64,000 bases of DNA from positions 124,001-188,000 of the forward strand of contig JAHDXL010000003.1 of the NCBI GenBank assembly GCA_023382935.1, written 5' to 3'. A program made the position numbers and the translations under genes. The stretch is from Phycisphaerales bacterium (GTDB lineage Bacteria > Planctomycetota > Phycisphaerae > Phycisphaerales > UBA1924). Below the pieces are notes generated by a model. It made no database searches. It was not told the DNA's origin and worked only from the letters and a program-made list of their open reading frames with translations. Position 1 is the stretch's first letter. Every line of letters begins with the position of its first letter. This document shows positions 26,950-35,203 of the stretch, piece by piece.

Positions 26950-29292
26950 ATGGACACCCCTCTCCTCGCCCGTCTGCGCGACATCGAGCAGCGTTTGACC
27001 CGCATCGAGTCCATCGTGCTCCCTGCGGCTGAACCTCCGCCTTTGCCACCGGTCGCTCTGACCGGGGGCGACGCCGCACCCGCGTTGATCGGCGCGCTCG
27101 AACCAATCGGCGACGAAGAGCCGACACCGGCAACCACCAGCGCCGATGAGCAGACGCCCGCGGCCCGCCCGTTCGTCTTGCCGCAGCGCCCGTCTGTTCC
27201 ATCCAAACCACCCATGACACGCCAGCGGTGGGAGCAACTCATCGGCACGCGCATCCTCCCGATCGTCGGCGCCGTCGCCGCCTTGGTCGGCGTGTCGCTC
27301 TTCCTCAAACTTGCGTACGACATGGGCTGGTTTCATTTCCCGCCGATGTGGCGCTGCATTCTCGGTTTCGCCGCTGGCGGTCTGGCGGTGGCCGCAGGTG
27401 AGTGGATCCGCCGCAGGTTGGGAGCCCTTGCTTCCGCGCCGGTGTCCGGACTGGGCCTGGCGACGATGTTCGCAGCCGTCGTCGCCGCGCGTCTGCTCTA
27501 CCAACTCGTCCCCTCCGCGGCCGCCCTGGTCGCGCTGCTTGCCGTATCGGCCCTCGGCGTGGGTGTGGCCTCTCTCGCCCGCGTTCGCGCCGTCGCGGTG
27601 CTCTCACTCCTGGGCGCCTACGCCGCGCCTTTCCTGCTCGATGTCCCCGAGCCCGAGCCGGCCTTCATGCCCATCTACCTCAGCATGCTGCTGATCGCGG
27701 GCGTGGCGCTGGCCGTCCGCTTCCCGTCGCTCTTCAACTTCATGCGCACGCTGAGCACCGCGCTGACCGCGCTGATCGGCACTCTGGTCGCGTTGGCGCA
27801 GGGACACGACCATCCGCTCATCACCGGCGTTTTCCTGACCTTCGTCTGGTTGGTGCATCACGCCGCCCAGGTCTGGCAGTGCATCCAGCGCGACCGCACG
27901 GGGAACGTGCTACCGCGCAAGACCGGCATTACCATCGGGCACGCCATCGTCATGACGACGTGGTGGGCCTGGCTCACTGGCTTTGTCTGGAACCACTCAG
28001 TGCTCGTCGGCGGACTGAACGGCTCTGCCTGGCACGTTACCGCCCTGGGTTGCTGCGCCACGCTGGCCGGCGCGCTGGTCCTTGCCGGACACCTGCGCGC
28101 CATGGTTGACACCCCCGAGACTCACGTCGAACGCTACGGCGCGGGTCTGACGCTTGAAGCCGGAGGCCTCCTCTTCGCCACCCTCGCTCTGGCCATGTCG
28201 GGCTGGACCGAAACCTTCGCGTGGGCCTGCATCGGCGTGGTCGCGGCGTTGGCTGCCATATGGGTCGAGGCACGCCGCCTGCTTCTCTATGGCGCCGCCG
28301 CCCTCCTCGTCGCCACCGTTCGCCTCGTCACCATCGACAGCGCCCTGGCCACCGCGCCCAATGCCTCCGTCATCGCCACCTTCGGCTCAGCGCTCGGGCT
28401 GGTCTTCACGCGCTGGATGCTGCTGACCTGGGGCGTCGCTGCCATGTGGATCGTCGCCGCCGAGTGCGCACGCCACCTCGCAAACACCCCGCCCGCCCAG
28501 GGCGCGCCCCCATCGGACGCGCGCGCCGGCGGGCTGAGATCGCTCGGCGTGCGCGGGCTCGGCATCGCAATGCTCACGGCCGGCGCGGGCCTCATCGGAG
28601 CCTCCTTCCTTCACTCCGACGCCTCGACCACCAGCCTCATCGTCGTCTGGCTCATCCTCGCCGCCGTACTGGCCATGACGCGCCGCTGGATCGCCGCGCT
28701 GGTGCCCCAAGGCATCGCCACCGCGGGCATGCTGGTGCCGACCTTCGCGTGGGCCGCGGCCTTCCCCCTCGGCGGCTGGTTCAAGTCTCAAGCACCGCTG
28801 CTTCTGCATCCGGGGCTATGGACACTGGCGGCCGTGTTCGCGGCCGGGTTCATCGTCCTGCGCGAAATCCTCGCCGGCATGGCTCGCGAGGTCGTTTCGC
28901 GCTCGGAACGACGCGCCGTCACGATCGCCTTCGCCTCATGCGCGCTGCTGCTCACGCTCATCGCCACCAGCCTCGAAGTCGCGCGCATCGCCGGCATGTT
29001 CACCGACGATCAGACTGCACAAGCCGCGAGTCTGTCCGTCTGGTGGGGCCTCTTCGCCACCGCGCTCATCGTCATCGGCATGGCGCAACGCCTCGCCGCG
29101 CTGCGCTGGGCCGGGCTGGTGCTCATGGGGGCGGCCCTGTGCAAACTCGTCTTCTACGACCTGCGGGAAATCACGCCGGTGTGGCGCATCGTCAGTTTCA
29201 TCGCCGTCGGCGGACTCATGCTCGCGGTGGGCCTGTGGTACTCCAGCCGCGGCAGACGCCTCTTCGCCGACGCCAACGCGACCCCGCCATGA
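26950..29292 (+). CDS. DUF2339 large multi-spanning membrane protein
   Basis: A 780-residue protein. Residues 1-30 are a coiled-coil-like head (ARLRDIEQRLTRIESIV), 35-95 a Pro-rich linker, and the rest about 20-24 hydrophobic helices. The family start is recognisable as RWEQLIGTRILPIVGAVA followed by VGVSLFLKLAYDMGWFHFPP and GEWIRRRLG. DUF2339 proteins are predicted membrane proteins of unknown function. ATG at 26950 has a GGGAG site; a TTG five codons upstream is less likely. It appears to be a single-gene transcript. Confidence 0.85.
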   Translation: MDTPLLARLRDIEQRLTRIESIVLPAAEPPPLPPVALTGGDAAPALIGALEPIGDEEPTPATTSADEQTPAARPFVLPQRPSVPSKPPMTRQRWEQLIGTRILPIVGAVAALVGVSLFLKLAYDMGWFHFPPMWRCILGFAAGGLAVAAGEWIRRRLGALASAPVSGLGLATMFAAVVAARLLYQLVPSAAALVALLAVSALGVGVASLARVRAVAVLSLLGAYAAPFLLDVPEPEPAFMPIYLSMLLIAGVALAVRFPSLFNFMRTLSTALTALIGTLVALAQGHDHPLITGVFLTFVWLVHHAAQVWQCIQRDRTGNVLPRKTGITIGHAIVMTTWWAWLTGFVWNHSVLVGGLNGSAWHVTALGCCATLAGALVLAGHLRAMVDTPETHVERYGAGLTLEAGGLLFATLALAMSGWTETFAWACIGVVAALAAIWVEARRLLLYGAAALLVATVRLVTIDSALATAPNASVIATFGSALGLVFTRWMLLTWGVAAMWIVAAECARHLANTPPAQGAPPSDARAGGLRSLGVRGLGIAMLTAGAGLIGASFLHSDASTTSLIVVWLILAAVLAMTRRWIAALVPQGIATAGMLVPTFAWAAAFPLGGWFKSQAPLLLHPGLWTLAAVFAAGFIVLREILAGMAREVVSRSERRAVTIAFASCALLLTLIATSLEVARIAGMFTDDQTAQAASLSVWWGLFATALIVIGMAQRLAALRWAGLVLMGAALCKLVFYDLREITPVWRIVSFIAVGGLMLAVGLWYSSRGRRLFADANATPP

Positions 29293-29515
29293 ACCCCGGC
29301 CGACATGACCGCGCCCTCTTGGCCGCGGTGGCCCGATGCACCGACGACACCTGTGGCCCACGACGGCCGCCCCTGACCACAAGTCTGAGTCGTTGCCGCG
29401 CTTTCCCCAGCCTGTCGGCCTTCGAGTGCCTGGCATCGGAATTGCTCATCGACACATCCTGAGTGCCAGGGCAGAGTGGCCCTGCCGAGATCGCGTCGTT
29501 CAACGGAGAGTCGGG

Positions 29516-30340
29516 ATGTTGCGCAGCCTTTCCATCGCGTTCGTGCTTGCCTCCGCAGCGGGCACCACCCACGCCGAAGTCATCAGATACAACTTCACCG
29601 GGCTGGTCGGCGTCGGCAACACGTCGCACCCGTTTACCGGCGTGTTCAGTTACGAGAACGCGACCACCGGCACCACGGTGTATTCGAACGGGTCCGGCCC
29701 CGGCTCGCTGGAAGGCTTCCGCTCCCAATACCCAGGAGCCATCATCGAGTTCTGGATTGAAACCGACGAAGGCGATCGCGTGACATCTCAGCAAGGCCGC
29801 ATCGAAGTCAACAACATCCAGCAGGCCGAAGCCGGCGCTCCGCTGCCCGTCGGCCTGACCCTGCAGGCCTTTCCCCTGACCACCACGGGCTCGATCCACG
29901 GGGTGCCGATCCAGAACATGTACCTGGCCTTCCTCCCGGTGCCGCCCAACTTCTCCTGGGACGAACTGGACAACTTCTTCAACGGCAACGCCGAGGACAT
30001 CCTCCACAACAACCCCTCGGCCCTTCCACCCGACATCGATCCGACGCTGACCGGCTCGGCCCTGCCCGCCGAACTGCTCGCCGTCTTCAACGGGGGACTG
30101 TTCCTAGGTACGTCTTACGGCGGCATGACCTTCGTCAACGCCATCTGGACCTTCGAACTGGCCCCGGCCACCTGCCCGGCCGACCTGACCGGCGACGGGC
30201 AACTGACGTTCCACGACGTGCAGCAGTTCCTCGCGCTCTTCTCCAGCGGCGACCCGGCCGCCGATCGCACCGGCGACGGGCTGTTCGACTTCTTCGACGT
30301 GCAGGACTTCCTGGCCGCGTTCAGCGCCGGCTGCCCGTAG
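29516..30340 (+). CDS. Secreted protein with C-terminal dockerin-like domain
   Basis: A 274-residue exported protein: signal peptide about 1-20 (AGTTHAEV), a beta-rich domain (FTGLVGVGNTSHPFTGVFSYEN, repeated Thr/Gly strands) of the kind found in PEP-CTERM-type extracellular proteins, and a dockerin-like tail of two calcium loops (DLTGDGQLTFHDVQQFLALFS; DRTGDGLFDFFDVQDFLAAFS) ending in SAGCP. ATG with a GGAG site. A frameshifted partial copy of its middle section lies at 34229-34444. No catalytic motif; probably a surface or extracellular structural protein. Confidence 0.85.
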   Translation: MLRSLSIAFVLASAAGTTHAEVIRYNFTGLVGVGNTSHPFTGVFSYENATTGTTVYSNGSGPGSLEGFRSQYPGAIIEFWIETDEGDRVTSQQGRIEVNNIQQAEAGAPLPVGLTLQAFPLTTTGSIHGVPIQNMYLAFLPVPPNFSWDELDNFFNGNAEDILHNNPSALPPDIDPTLTGSALPAELLAVFNGGLFLGTSYGGMTFVNAIWTFELAPATCPADLTGDGQLTFHDVQQFLALFSSGDPAADRTGDGLFDFFDVQDFLAAFSAGCP

Positions 30341-30702
30341 TCCCCGGGGGAAGGTCAGGGGGGTCAAGCCCTCACGCAGGTTTCCTCAAGCAAAGTCTGG
30401 CCCGCCATTCTTCCTGCAGGGTGCCTAGTCCCCTATGCCCACTGCCTCCGCCCCCACCACCGCCTCGATCAACTCCCGGTGGTTTGCGCAACGCAAGCAC
30501 TTGTGTTGCCCGCCCAGTTTCCCGCGGCCTTCCATCCAGCGGTGAAAAGCCCCCGCGGGAAGCGAGCCCCCGCAGAGGCGGCGTGAACATGTCCCCCGCC
30601 GCGAGGGCCGCGGCGCCGCGATGGCAGGACTGGATGGCGTCGAGGCGTTCGACGATGCGCGGGAGCACCGAAGACCCAAGGCGAACTCCGATGCACGGGC
30701 GA
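30341..30702. other. Intergenic region with repeat copy A
   Basis: 362 bases between the dockerin gene and the MauE-like gene. The only structure is the zinc-ribbon remnant listed separately. Its core (30452-30533) is nearly the same as 33613-33694, and a flanking arm (about 30590-30668) matches about 33910-33985. The rest shows nothing. Confidence 0.5.
30425..30580 (-). pseudogene. Zinc-ribbon protein remnant (repeat copy A)
   Basis: On the minus strand the frame ending at 30425 encodes GAFHRWMEGRGKLGG followed by QHKCLRCANHRELIEAVVG, almost the same as the intact small frame at 33589-33759. Differences between the two are mostly synonymous, so the segment was once selected as protein. Here the ATG corresponding to the start of copy B is in a different frame, and no start lies close upstream, hence the call of a broken gene. 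The CxxC plus upstream His suggests one zinc-ribbon half-site. Confidence 0.4.
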
Positions 30703-31152
30703 TCAGGTGGAAGCCCCGTTGAGATGTGCGCGGGGCGGGGCGATACCGACAACCACGATGGCCGAAAAGTGGAGGCCTGCGAAGGCGAAGATGTGGGCGG
30801 CGACATCGGCGGGCGTGCTCACGATGACGGCGGCGCCTGCGCAGCCACAGGATTGACCGGGAGCGGGAGGAGAAACAAGGAGCGTGGCGAGGAAGCCGAG
30901 CAGCAAGAGCAGGCCGATGGCCAGACCGACGCGCGCCCACCCTGCGAAGATGAATCCGGCGATGAGAGCCTCGGCGAGCGTGATTGTGGAAATGGCCCAG
31001 GCGGGGAACTGGGAAGTCCAGGCATCTGAGTCGGCGGGAGCGAGGAGTTTGCTCACGGCCGCGGCGGCCCAAAGGACGCCGACCGCGAGCACGAGCAATC
31101 GGAATATGACGCGAACTGACCGGGCGAGATGAACGTGCGGGTCGGCACTCAC
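30703..31152 (-). CDS. MauE/DoxX-like membrane protein
   Basis: A 149-residue protein with four membrane helices. The pattern (LLVLAVGVLWAAAAVSKLL, a central E in ITLAEALIAGF, and the CGC motif in GQSCGCAGA) matches MauE/DoxX-like proteins. MauE supports maturation of the disulfide-rich methylamine dehydrogenase light chain. Its GTG start directly follows the TGA of the upstream gene (TGAGTG), so the two are coupled. The context includes a 10-Cys exported protein two genes upstream, which makes a thiol-oxidation role reasonable (inference). Confidence 0.7.
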   Translation of the reverse strand: MSADPHVHLARSVRVIFRLLVLAVGVLWAAAAVSKLLAPADSDAWTSQFPAWAISTITLAEALIAGFIFAGWARVGLAIGLLLLLGFLATLLVSPPAPGQSCGCAGAAVIVSTPADVAAHIFAFAGLHFSAIVVVGIAPPRAHLNGAST

Positions 31153-32124
31153 TCAAACGCCTTTCCAGCGTCGAACGCCGAGAATGACGCCGGCGAGAAG
31201 AATGAACCCAATGCCGATGAGCATGACCGTGCGGGAGGACAATCCAGTCGTGCCGGGTGCGCGCCCGGCGGTGACGGTGGAGTTGGGCGTGCCCTGCTCG
31301 ATGGGACCGATGACCGAACCGTCGGCACGTTTGGTGACGCCCTCCACGTGATCGATGATCGTGAAATTGGAGGCAATCGGGATCCGCGCCGGGGGGCGGT
31401 CATTATCTATCAATTCCGCCTTCGTGACGACGGAACGCCATTGAAAATGCTCTCCCCGATGAATACTCTCCGAAAACAAAATAAATGGAATGGCCGATTC
31501 GTCCGAAAGAAACCGCCAGTCACCAAAATGGTCGTCGGTTTGAAGGTTCTTTCCGGACTGGTCATATGCCTGCACTTGTGTCAGAAAGCCTGTCGCAGTT
31601 TCAAAGGTGAGAGTGGCTCGCGGGTACAAGGCGGGCTGCGAGAGGGTCACGGTGACGGTCCCGTCCTCAGCATGGTCTGTAATATCAAAGACTTTGGCTT
31701 CGCCACGACGGAGTGCACGCACAATATAGGAGACAGAGATCAGACCTTCCGCAGGTGTGAAGGAGCGTTGTGCAAACACTTCGTTTCGTTCCGCCACTTG
31801 CCGATCGAGATGATACCGCCAGGTTTCAGCGGGGCTTGCGTAGATATAGCTCTTCGGAACATCGCCGATACCGGGCTGCGGCATGGATTGAAACGACACG
31901 CTCCAGTTGGAACCAATCCATGTTTTGAATCGAGAGGTGACCTGTCCGTCGGTTGGCCCGCTCATCCCGATAAGGTCGGATTCGATATAGTAAGCCTCCG
32001 GCAGCGGAACCCGATCGAGCAGGCGTTGCAATCGTTCTTGGTCCCCTGCACCGCCGGGCTGAGCCGACGAGGCCGTGGTTGCGAGCAGACAGCAGGCGAT
32101 TGCGAGAACACAGTTCGCGTTCAT
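31153..32124 (-). CDS. Exported protein of unknown function with C-terminal membrane anchor
   Basis: A 323-residue protein: signal peptide about 1-21 (SSAQPG), a long soluble domain without a recognised family, and a C-terminal helix followed by basic residues (MLIGIGFILLAGVILGVRRWKG), so it is membrane-anchored with the domain outside the cytoplasm. The middle part has LolA/outer-membrane-lipoprotein-sorting-like elements (TWRYHLDRQVAERNE; LTFETATGFLTQVQAYDQSG), but I cannot assign it firmly. Base composition is noticeably AT-richer than its neighbours over about 31380-32000, a sign of possible acquisition. Middle gene of a three-gene unit. Confidence 0.65.
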   Translation of the reverse strand: MNANCVLAIACCLLATTASSAQPGGAGDQERLQRLLDRVPLPEAYYIESDLIGMSGPTDGQVTSRFKTWIGSNWSVSFQSMPQPGIGDVPKSYIYASPAETWRYHLDRQVAERNEVFAQRSFTPAEGLISVSYIVRALRRGEAKVFDITDHAEDGTVTVTLSQPALYPRATLTFETATGFLTQVQAYDQSGKNLQTDDHFGDWRFLSDESAIPFILFSESIHRGEHFQWRSVVTKAELIDNDRPPARIPIASNFTIIDHVEGVTKRADGSVIGPIEQGTPNSTVTAGRAPGTTGLSSRTVMLIGIGFILLAGVILGVRRWKGV

Positions 32125-32175
32125 GGGTCAATCTCGATAGGGGAACTCGGAATAGGTGGAACGAACGGGCTTCGA

Positions 32176-32541
32176 CTATTCGAACCACGGACGCATGCAC
32201 GGCGAACCACCAAGAGTATCCCAGGGTATCGTACAATTGGTGCTGGACAGGCTGCCTGAGTCCGCGCCGCCTCCGCAACATCCGGTGAACGGATCCGGGG
32301 TTCCGAAGCGATAGATATGTGCAGGCGCCGAAATCGTTCCGGTGGTGCAGACTGACCAGCCTTCTGCGTCCCACCACGGCGGCGTCTTGCACTTGTAGCC
32401 TTGAATGCAAACCAGATACGTCGCGCAGGTCGATGCCGCTCCAGAGCAGGGCGCCATTTCAGTTTCGGTCCACGCCGGGTCGGGCTTCGTGATGAAGCAT
32501 GCGCCTGCCGCGATCGAGGTCAACAGTCCGAGTACGGCCAA
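32176..32541 (-). CDS. Small exported 10-cysteine protein
   Basis: About 121 residues with a hydrophobic N-terminus ending AAGACF (lipobox-like), then ten cysteines in spaced pairs (APCSGAASTCATYLVC, YKCKTPPWW, GCCGGGADSG, TNC, SPC) and a notable WW/GW aromatic content. No family is recognised. The only usual start codon is a TTG at 32541, but an upstream CTG at 32568 would add LIRRWFRGN, a better basic signal head; the true start may lie there. It is first in a unit with the anchored protein and the MauE-like protein. Inference: a disulfide-rich exported protein whose folding needs the MauE-like gene. Confidence 0.5.
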   Translation of the reverse strand: MAVLGLLTSIAAGACFITKPDPAWTETEMAPCSGAASTCATYLVCIQGYKCKTPPWWDAEGWSVCTTGTISAPAHIYRFGTPDPFTGCCGGGADSGSLSSTNCTIPWDTLGGSPCMRPWFE

Positions 32542-32677
32542 GTTGCCCCTGAACCACCTCCTGATCAGATCATCCCAAAGGGCGTCCTGCTCGACGAGGT
32601 CTTGGCGATGTCAAGGTTGTGTTCTACCCGTTCGCGTGGTAGGCTGTCAAGCGAAATCTCAAACCCGGGAGAACGGT

Positions 32678-33553
32678 GTGGACAACTGCCGGACCGCCAG
32701 CCGGCCCCGCGGCTTTAGCCTGATCGAGTTGCTCGTGGTGATCGGGGTCATCTTGATTGTCATATCTCTTGTGATGCCCGGGCTTTCGCTGACTCGAGCG
32801 GAGGCGCAGCGGAGCGTCTGCCGGAGCGAAATGCGGCAGTTGTCGCTGATGGTGCTCATGTACTGCGACGACAACCGCGCCAAGTTCCCGTTCCCTCTCT
32901 CGCCGCGCGGCGACGGCAACTTTGAAGGGGGGGGCAGGGTGTGGACGCCGTCCCGCGCGACGGCGGTCTCGAACTACTGGCCGGTGGCGATGTTCGACGA
33001 CTTCGGGCGATCGATGTACGCCGACGCTCTGCTCTGCGCCCAGGATCGGTCGAGCGTGGGCTCGCGTGAGCGCACCGCGGCGGAGATGAACATCCCGGTC
33101 TCCGAGGTGCAGGAAGGCGTGATGCGGGGGATGTCGCAGAGCCTCCTGCTCGACTGGACGGCCCTCAAACAGGACATGGAGCAGTGGGACGATCGGTATC
33201 TGCATGTGAGTTCGGTGCACGACGCGGTATTCCCATCGCAGAAGGCGCTGCTGGTCGAGGGCGAGCCGCTGCACGAGCCCGGGTATGTGCACACCATCGA
33301 TCAGACCGGGGAATACATCACGCCGCTGGCGGACCCGTCGCGGCAGCGGCACATGGTGTCCGCGCTGGATGGGTCTGCCCGCTGGCAGAGCCGGGCCGAC
33401 GCGGTGCCTGGTGTCAATGTGCCGGGCCTGTTCCGTCAGATTCTCACCGAGGCGGGCGTGCCGGCCGATCAGGTCGAACTCAATATTCGGCAGATGGAGC
33501 GGCCGAGTTACTATTACTTCACGAAAGACGGGGTGCGAGGTCGGGACTGGTAG
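32678..33553 (+). CDS. Prepilin-type protein (type II/IV pseudopilin-like)
   Basis: A 291-residue protein with a class III prepilin signal: short basic leader, then RGFSLIELLVVIGVILIVISLVMP, with cleavage after the Gly and an invariant Glu five residues on, followed by a long amphipathic helix. The large C-terminal domain (about 40-291) is typical of the planctomycete prepilin expansion with H-X9-DG-like endings; here the sequence ends RQMERPSYYYFTKDGVRGRDW. GTG start with GGGAG upstream. No secretin or ATPase is adjacent; it needs a prepilin peptidase encoded elsewhere. Confidence 0.8.
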   Translation: MDNCRTASRPRGFSLIELLVVIGVILIVISLVMPGLSLTRAEAQRSVCRSEMRQLSLMVLMYCDDNRAKFPFPLSPRGDGNFEGGGRVWTPSRATAVSNYWPVAMFDDFGRSMYADALLCAQDRSSVGSRERTAAEMNIPVSEVQEGVMRGMSQSLLLDWTALKQDMEQWDDRYLHVSSVHDAVFPSQKALLVEGEPLHEPGYVHTIDQTGEYITPLADPSRQRHMVSALDGSARWQSRADAVPGVNVPGLFRQILTEAGVPADQVELNIRQMERPSYYYFTKDGVRGRDW

Positions 33554-33588
33554 TTCGTCGCTCGGCGCTTCACGTTCGTTCCACGACC

Positions 33589-33759
33589 TCACGACCTCAC
33601 GATCTCGCCACTCCCCACCACCGCCTCGATCAACTCGCGATGGTTCGCGCAACGCGGGCACTTGTGCTGCCCGCCCAGTTTGCCGCGGCCTTCGAACCGG
33701 CGGTGGAACGCACCAGAAGGCAAGCCACCGCCGCCACCGCGTGCCGCCCCGCGCGCCAT
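33589..33759 (-). CDS. Putative small zinc-ribbon protein (repeat copy B)
   Basis: A 56-residue frame with an ATG preceded by GGGGGA. Its core reads LPSGAFHRRFEGRGKLGG then QHKCPRCANHRELIEAVVG, matching copy A at 30425-30580, with seven synonymous against four amino-acid changes in the shared 34 codons by my count. The CPRC pair, with H-K before and a later H, looks like half of a zinc ribbon. A longer in-frame extension upstream is possible (to at least 34027), so the start is not certain. Function unknown. Confidence 0.35.
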   Translation of the reverse strand: MARGAARGGGGGLPSGAFHRRFEGRGKLGGQHKCPRCANHRELIEAVVGSGEIVRS

Positions 33760-34228
33760 TTGTTCCCCCGCCACGCCAAACCGCGATGACAACGCCCAAA
33801 CGCCGGTCAGATGCCCGATCGCCCAGACCATTGACGTCGCCCACATCCATCCTGCGCCCCGCCCCACCTCCTCGCGCTGCCCCCGGAAGAGGCCGTAAGC
33901 GTGCCACGAGCCGCGACGATCGCGGCGCGGCGCCCGCAGGGCTGGATGGCGTCGCGGCGTTCGACGTGGCGCGGGAGATGCGAGAAAGTCGATGAGTCGG
34001 GCGATGGTGGAGTGTGCCATGTGCCCTGCCATGCAGGGGTCGAGAGCCCGGGAGGGGTGGCGGGGGACAGGTCCGCCAGCGCCGCATCCACAAGCCCCAT
34101 GGACTCGTTCTTCCGCACCGCCATGATCGCCTCCGGCGCAGCACCCCCGACAGCCCGCGCGCCGCCCCGAGCGGATCCGCGAACTCCCGGGACCTTTCGC
34201 TGGCGCGGACGGATATGAGTTCAGCGTG
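33760..34228. other. Intergenic stretch with weak repeat homology only
   Basis: About 470 bases between the zinc-ribbon frame and the dockerin pseudogene. Bases about 33910-33985 resemble the arm at about 30590-30668 near copy A, separated here by about 130 extra bases. Several overlapping frames exist on the minus strand but none has a family signature. Confidence 0.4.
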
Positions 34229-34444
34229 CGGCGCACCGGCGGCGTGTTCAGTTGCGCCAACTCAAGTGCGGGAATGACGGAGTACACGCATGGAGAAGGC
34301 CCTGGCTCACTGGAGGTTTGCGTTCGCAGTACCCCGAGGCCATCTCCGAGTTGTGGGTCGAAACGGATCCGGGCGATCGCATCACCTGTCCGCAGGGCCG
34401 CATCGACGTCAACAACATCCAGCAGGCCGTGGCCGCCGCCAACC
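34229..34444 (+). pseudogene. Frameshifted fragment of the dockerin-protein gene
   Basis: The stretch resembles the middle of the gene at 29516-30340 (bases about 29639-29845). In one frame it reads GGVFSCANSSAG...GEGPGSLE; then a one-base loss near 34312 moves the similarity to another frame: RSQYPEAISELWVETDPGD and QGRIDVNNIQQAVAAA, matching QGRIEVNNIQQAEAGA of the parent. There is no signal peptide, no dockerin tail and no start. It is a decayed partial duplicate, with the ndk gene about 170 bases downstream. Confidence 0.7.
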
Positions 34445-34612
34445 GGGCCGCACACCGACGCCCACGCCGTCCAAGACCGGTCGAACGCCGCCATCGACGG
34501 CGCCGTCATGGCGGCTGCTCCGTTGTTCCCGGTGGCGCGGCAGGCGCTGGCTCGTTCTCCCTCCTACACTTCCGCCCCACAAAAACAGGCGAGACGCCGC
34601 AGGAGCACGTTC

Positions 34613-35083
34613 ATGCAGACCACGTTGATCATCCTCAAGCCCGATGCCGTGCAGCGCGGGCTCATGGGCCGCATCATCTCCCGCTTCGAGGACAAGGGGC
34701 TCCAGATCGTCGGGATGAAGATGATGACGATTTCGCAGGATCTGGCCGCGCGTCACTACGAGGCCCACAAAGCCAAGCCGTTCTACAAGGGCCTGGTCGA
34801 TTTCATGACCTCCAGCCCAGTGGTGGTGCTGGCCGTGAAGGGCAACAACGCCATCGCGGTGGCCCGCAAGATGATGGGCGCGACCTTCGGCTCCAACGCC
34901 GAGGCCGGCACCATCCGCGGGGACTTCGGTGTCTCCAACTCGTTCAACCTGATCCACGGGTCAGACTCCCCTGAGGCAGCCGAACGCGAACTGGGCCTGT
35001 TCTTCGCCAGGGGCGAGGTGCAGGAGTTCGAGCGCGCGGGCGACAAGTGGGTCTACGACTCCGCGGGCGGCAAGCCGGAGTAG
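34613..35083 (+). CDS. ndk: Nucleoside diphosphate kinase
   Basis: A 156-residue enzyme that balances NTP pools by phosphate transfer through a phosphohistidine. Signatures: TLIILKPDAVQRGLMGRIISRFEDKG, PVVVLAVKGNNAI, and FNLIHGSDSPE, with the catalytic histidine H115. ATG with an AGGAGC site; a longer frame upstream runs through pseudogene sequence and is rejected. The C-terminus has about 12 extra residues (AGDKWVYDSAGGKPE). A strong hairpin follows 55 bases downstream. Confidence 0.97.
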   Translation: MQTTLIILKPDAVQRGLMGRIISRFEDKGLQIVGMKMMTISQDLAARHYEAHKAKPFYKGLVDFMTSSPVVVLAVKGNNAIAVARKMMGATFGSNAEAGTIRGDFGVSNSFNLIHGSDSPEAAERELGLFFARGEVQEFERAGDKWVYDSAGGKPE

Positions 35084-35137
35084 GGGTGGCACGGGCGTCC
35101 GGCCCGTGTTCAACGGGCTGAGCCAACGAGAAAGCAA

Positions 35138-35165
35138 CGGATCGGCGCGTACGCGCGCCGATCCG
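35138..35165. terminator. Bidirectional hairpin terminator between ndk and the convergent gene
   Basis: A perfect 12-base stem CGGATCGGCGCG / CGCGCCGATCCG with a four-base TACG loop, between two converging genes. U-runs on either side are short (CGTTTCTG on plus; TTGCTTTCTCG on minus), so termination is likely but not certain to be factor-independent. Confidence 0.6.
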
Positions 35166-35203
35166 GGCGTCGTTTCTGAGGCGTCGTAGCCGCTCGACGT
35201 CGA

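Noticed and set aside
33807-34124. Minus-strand frame MAVRKNESMGLVDAAL... upstream of the zinc-ribbon copy B
   Set aside because: No ribosome site or family signature; part of the duplicated arm, frame not conserved in copy A.
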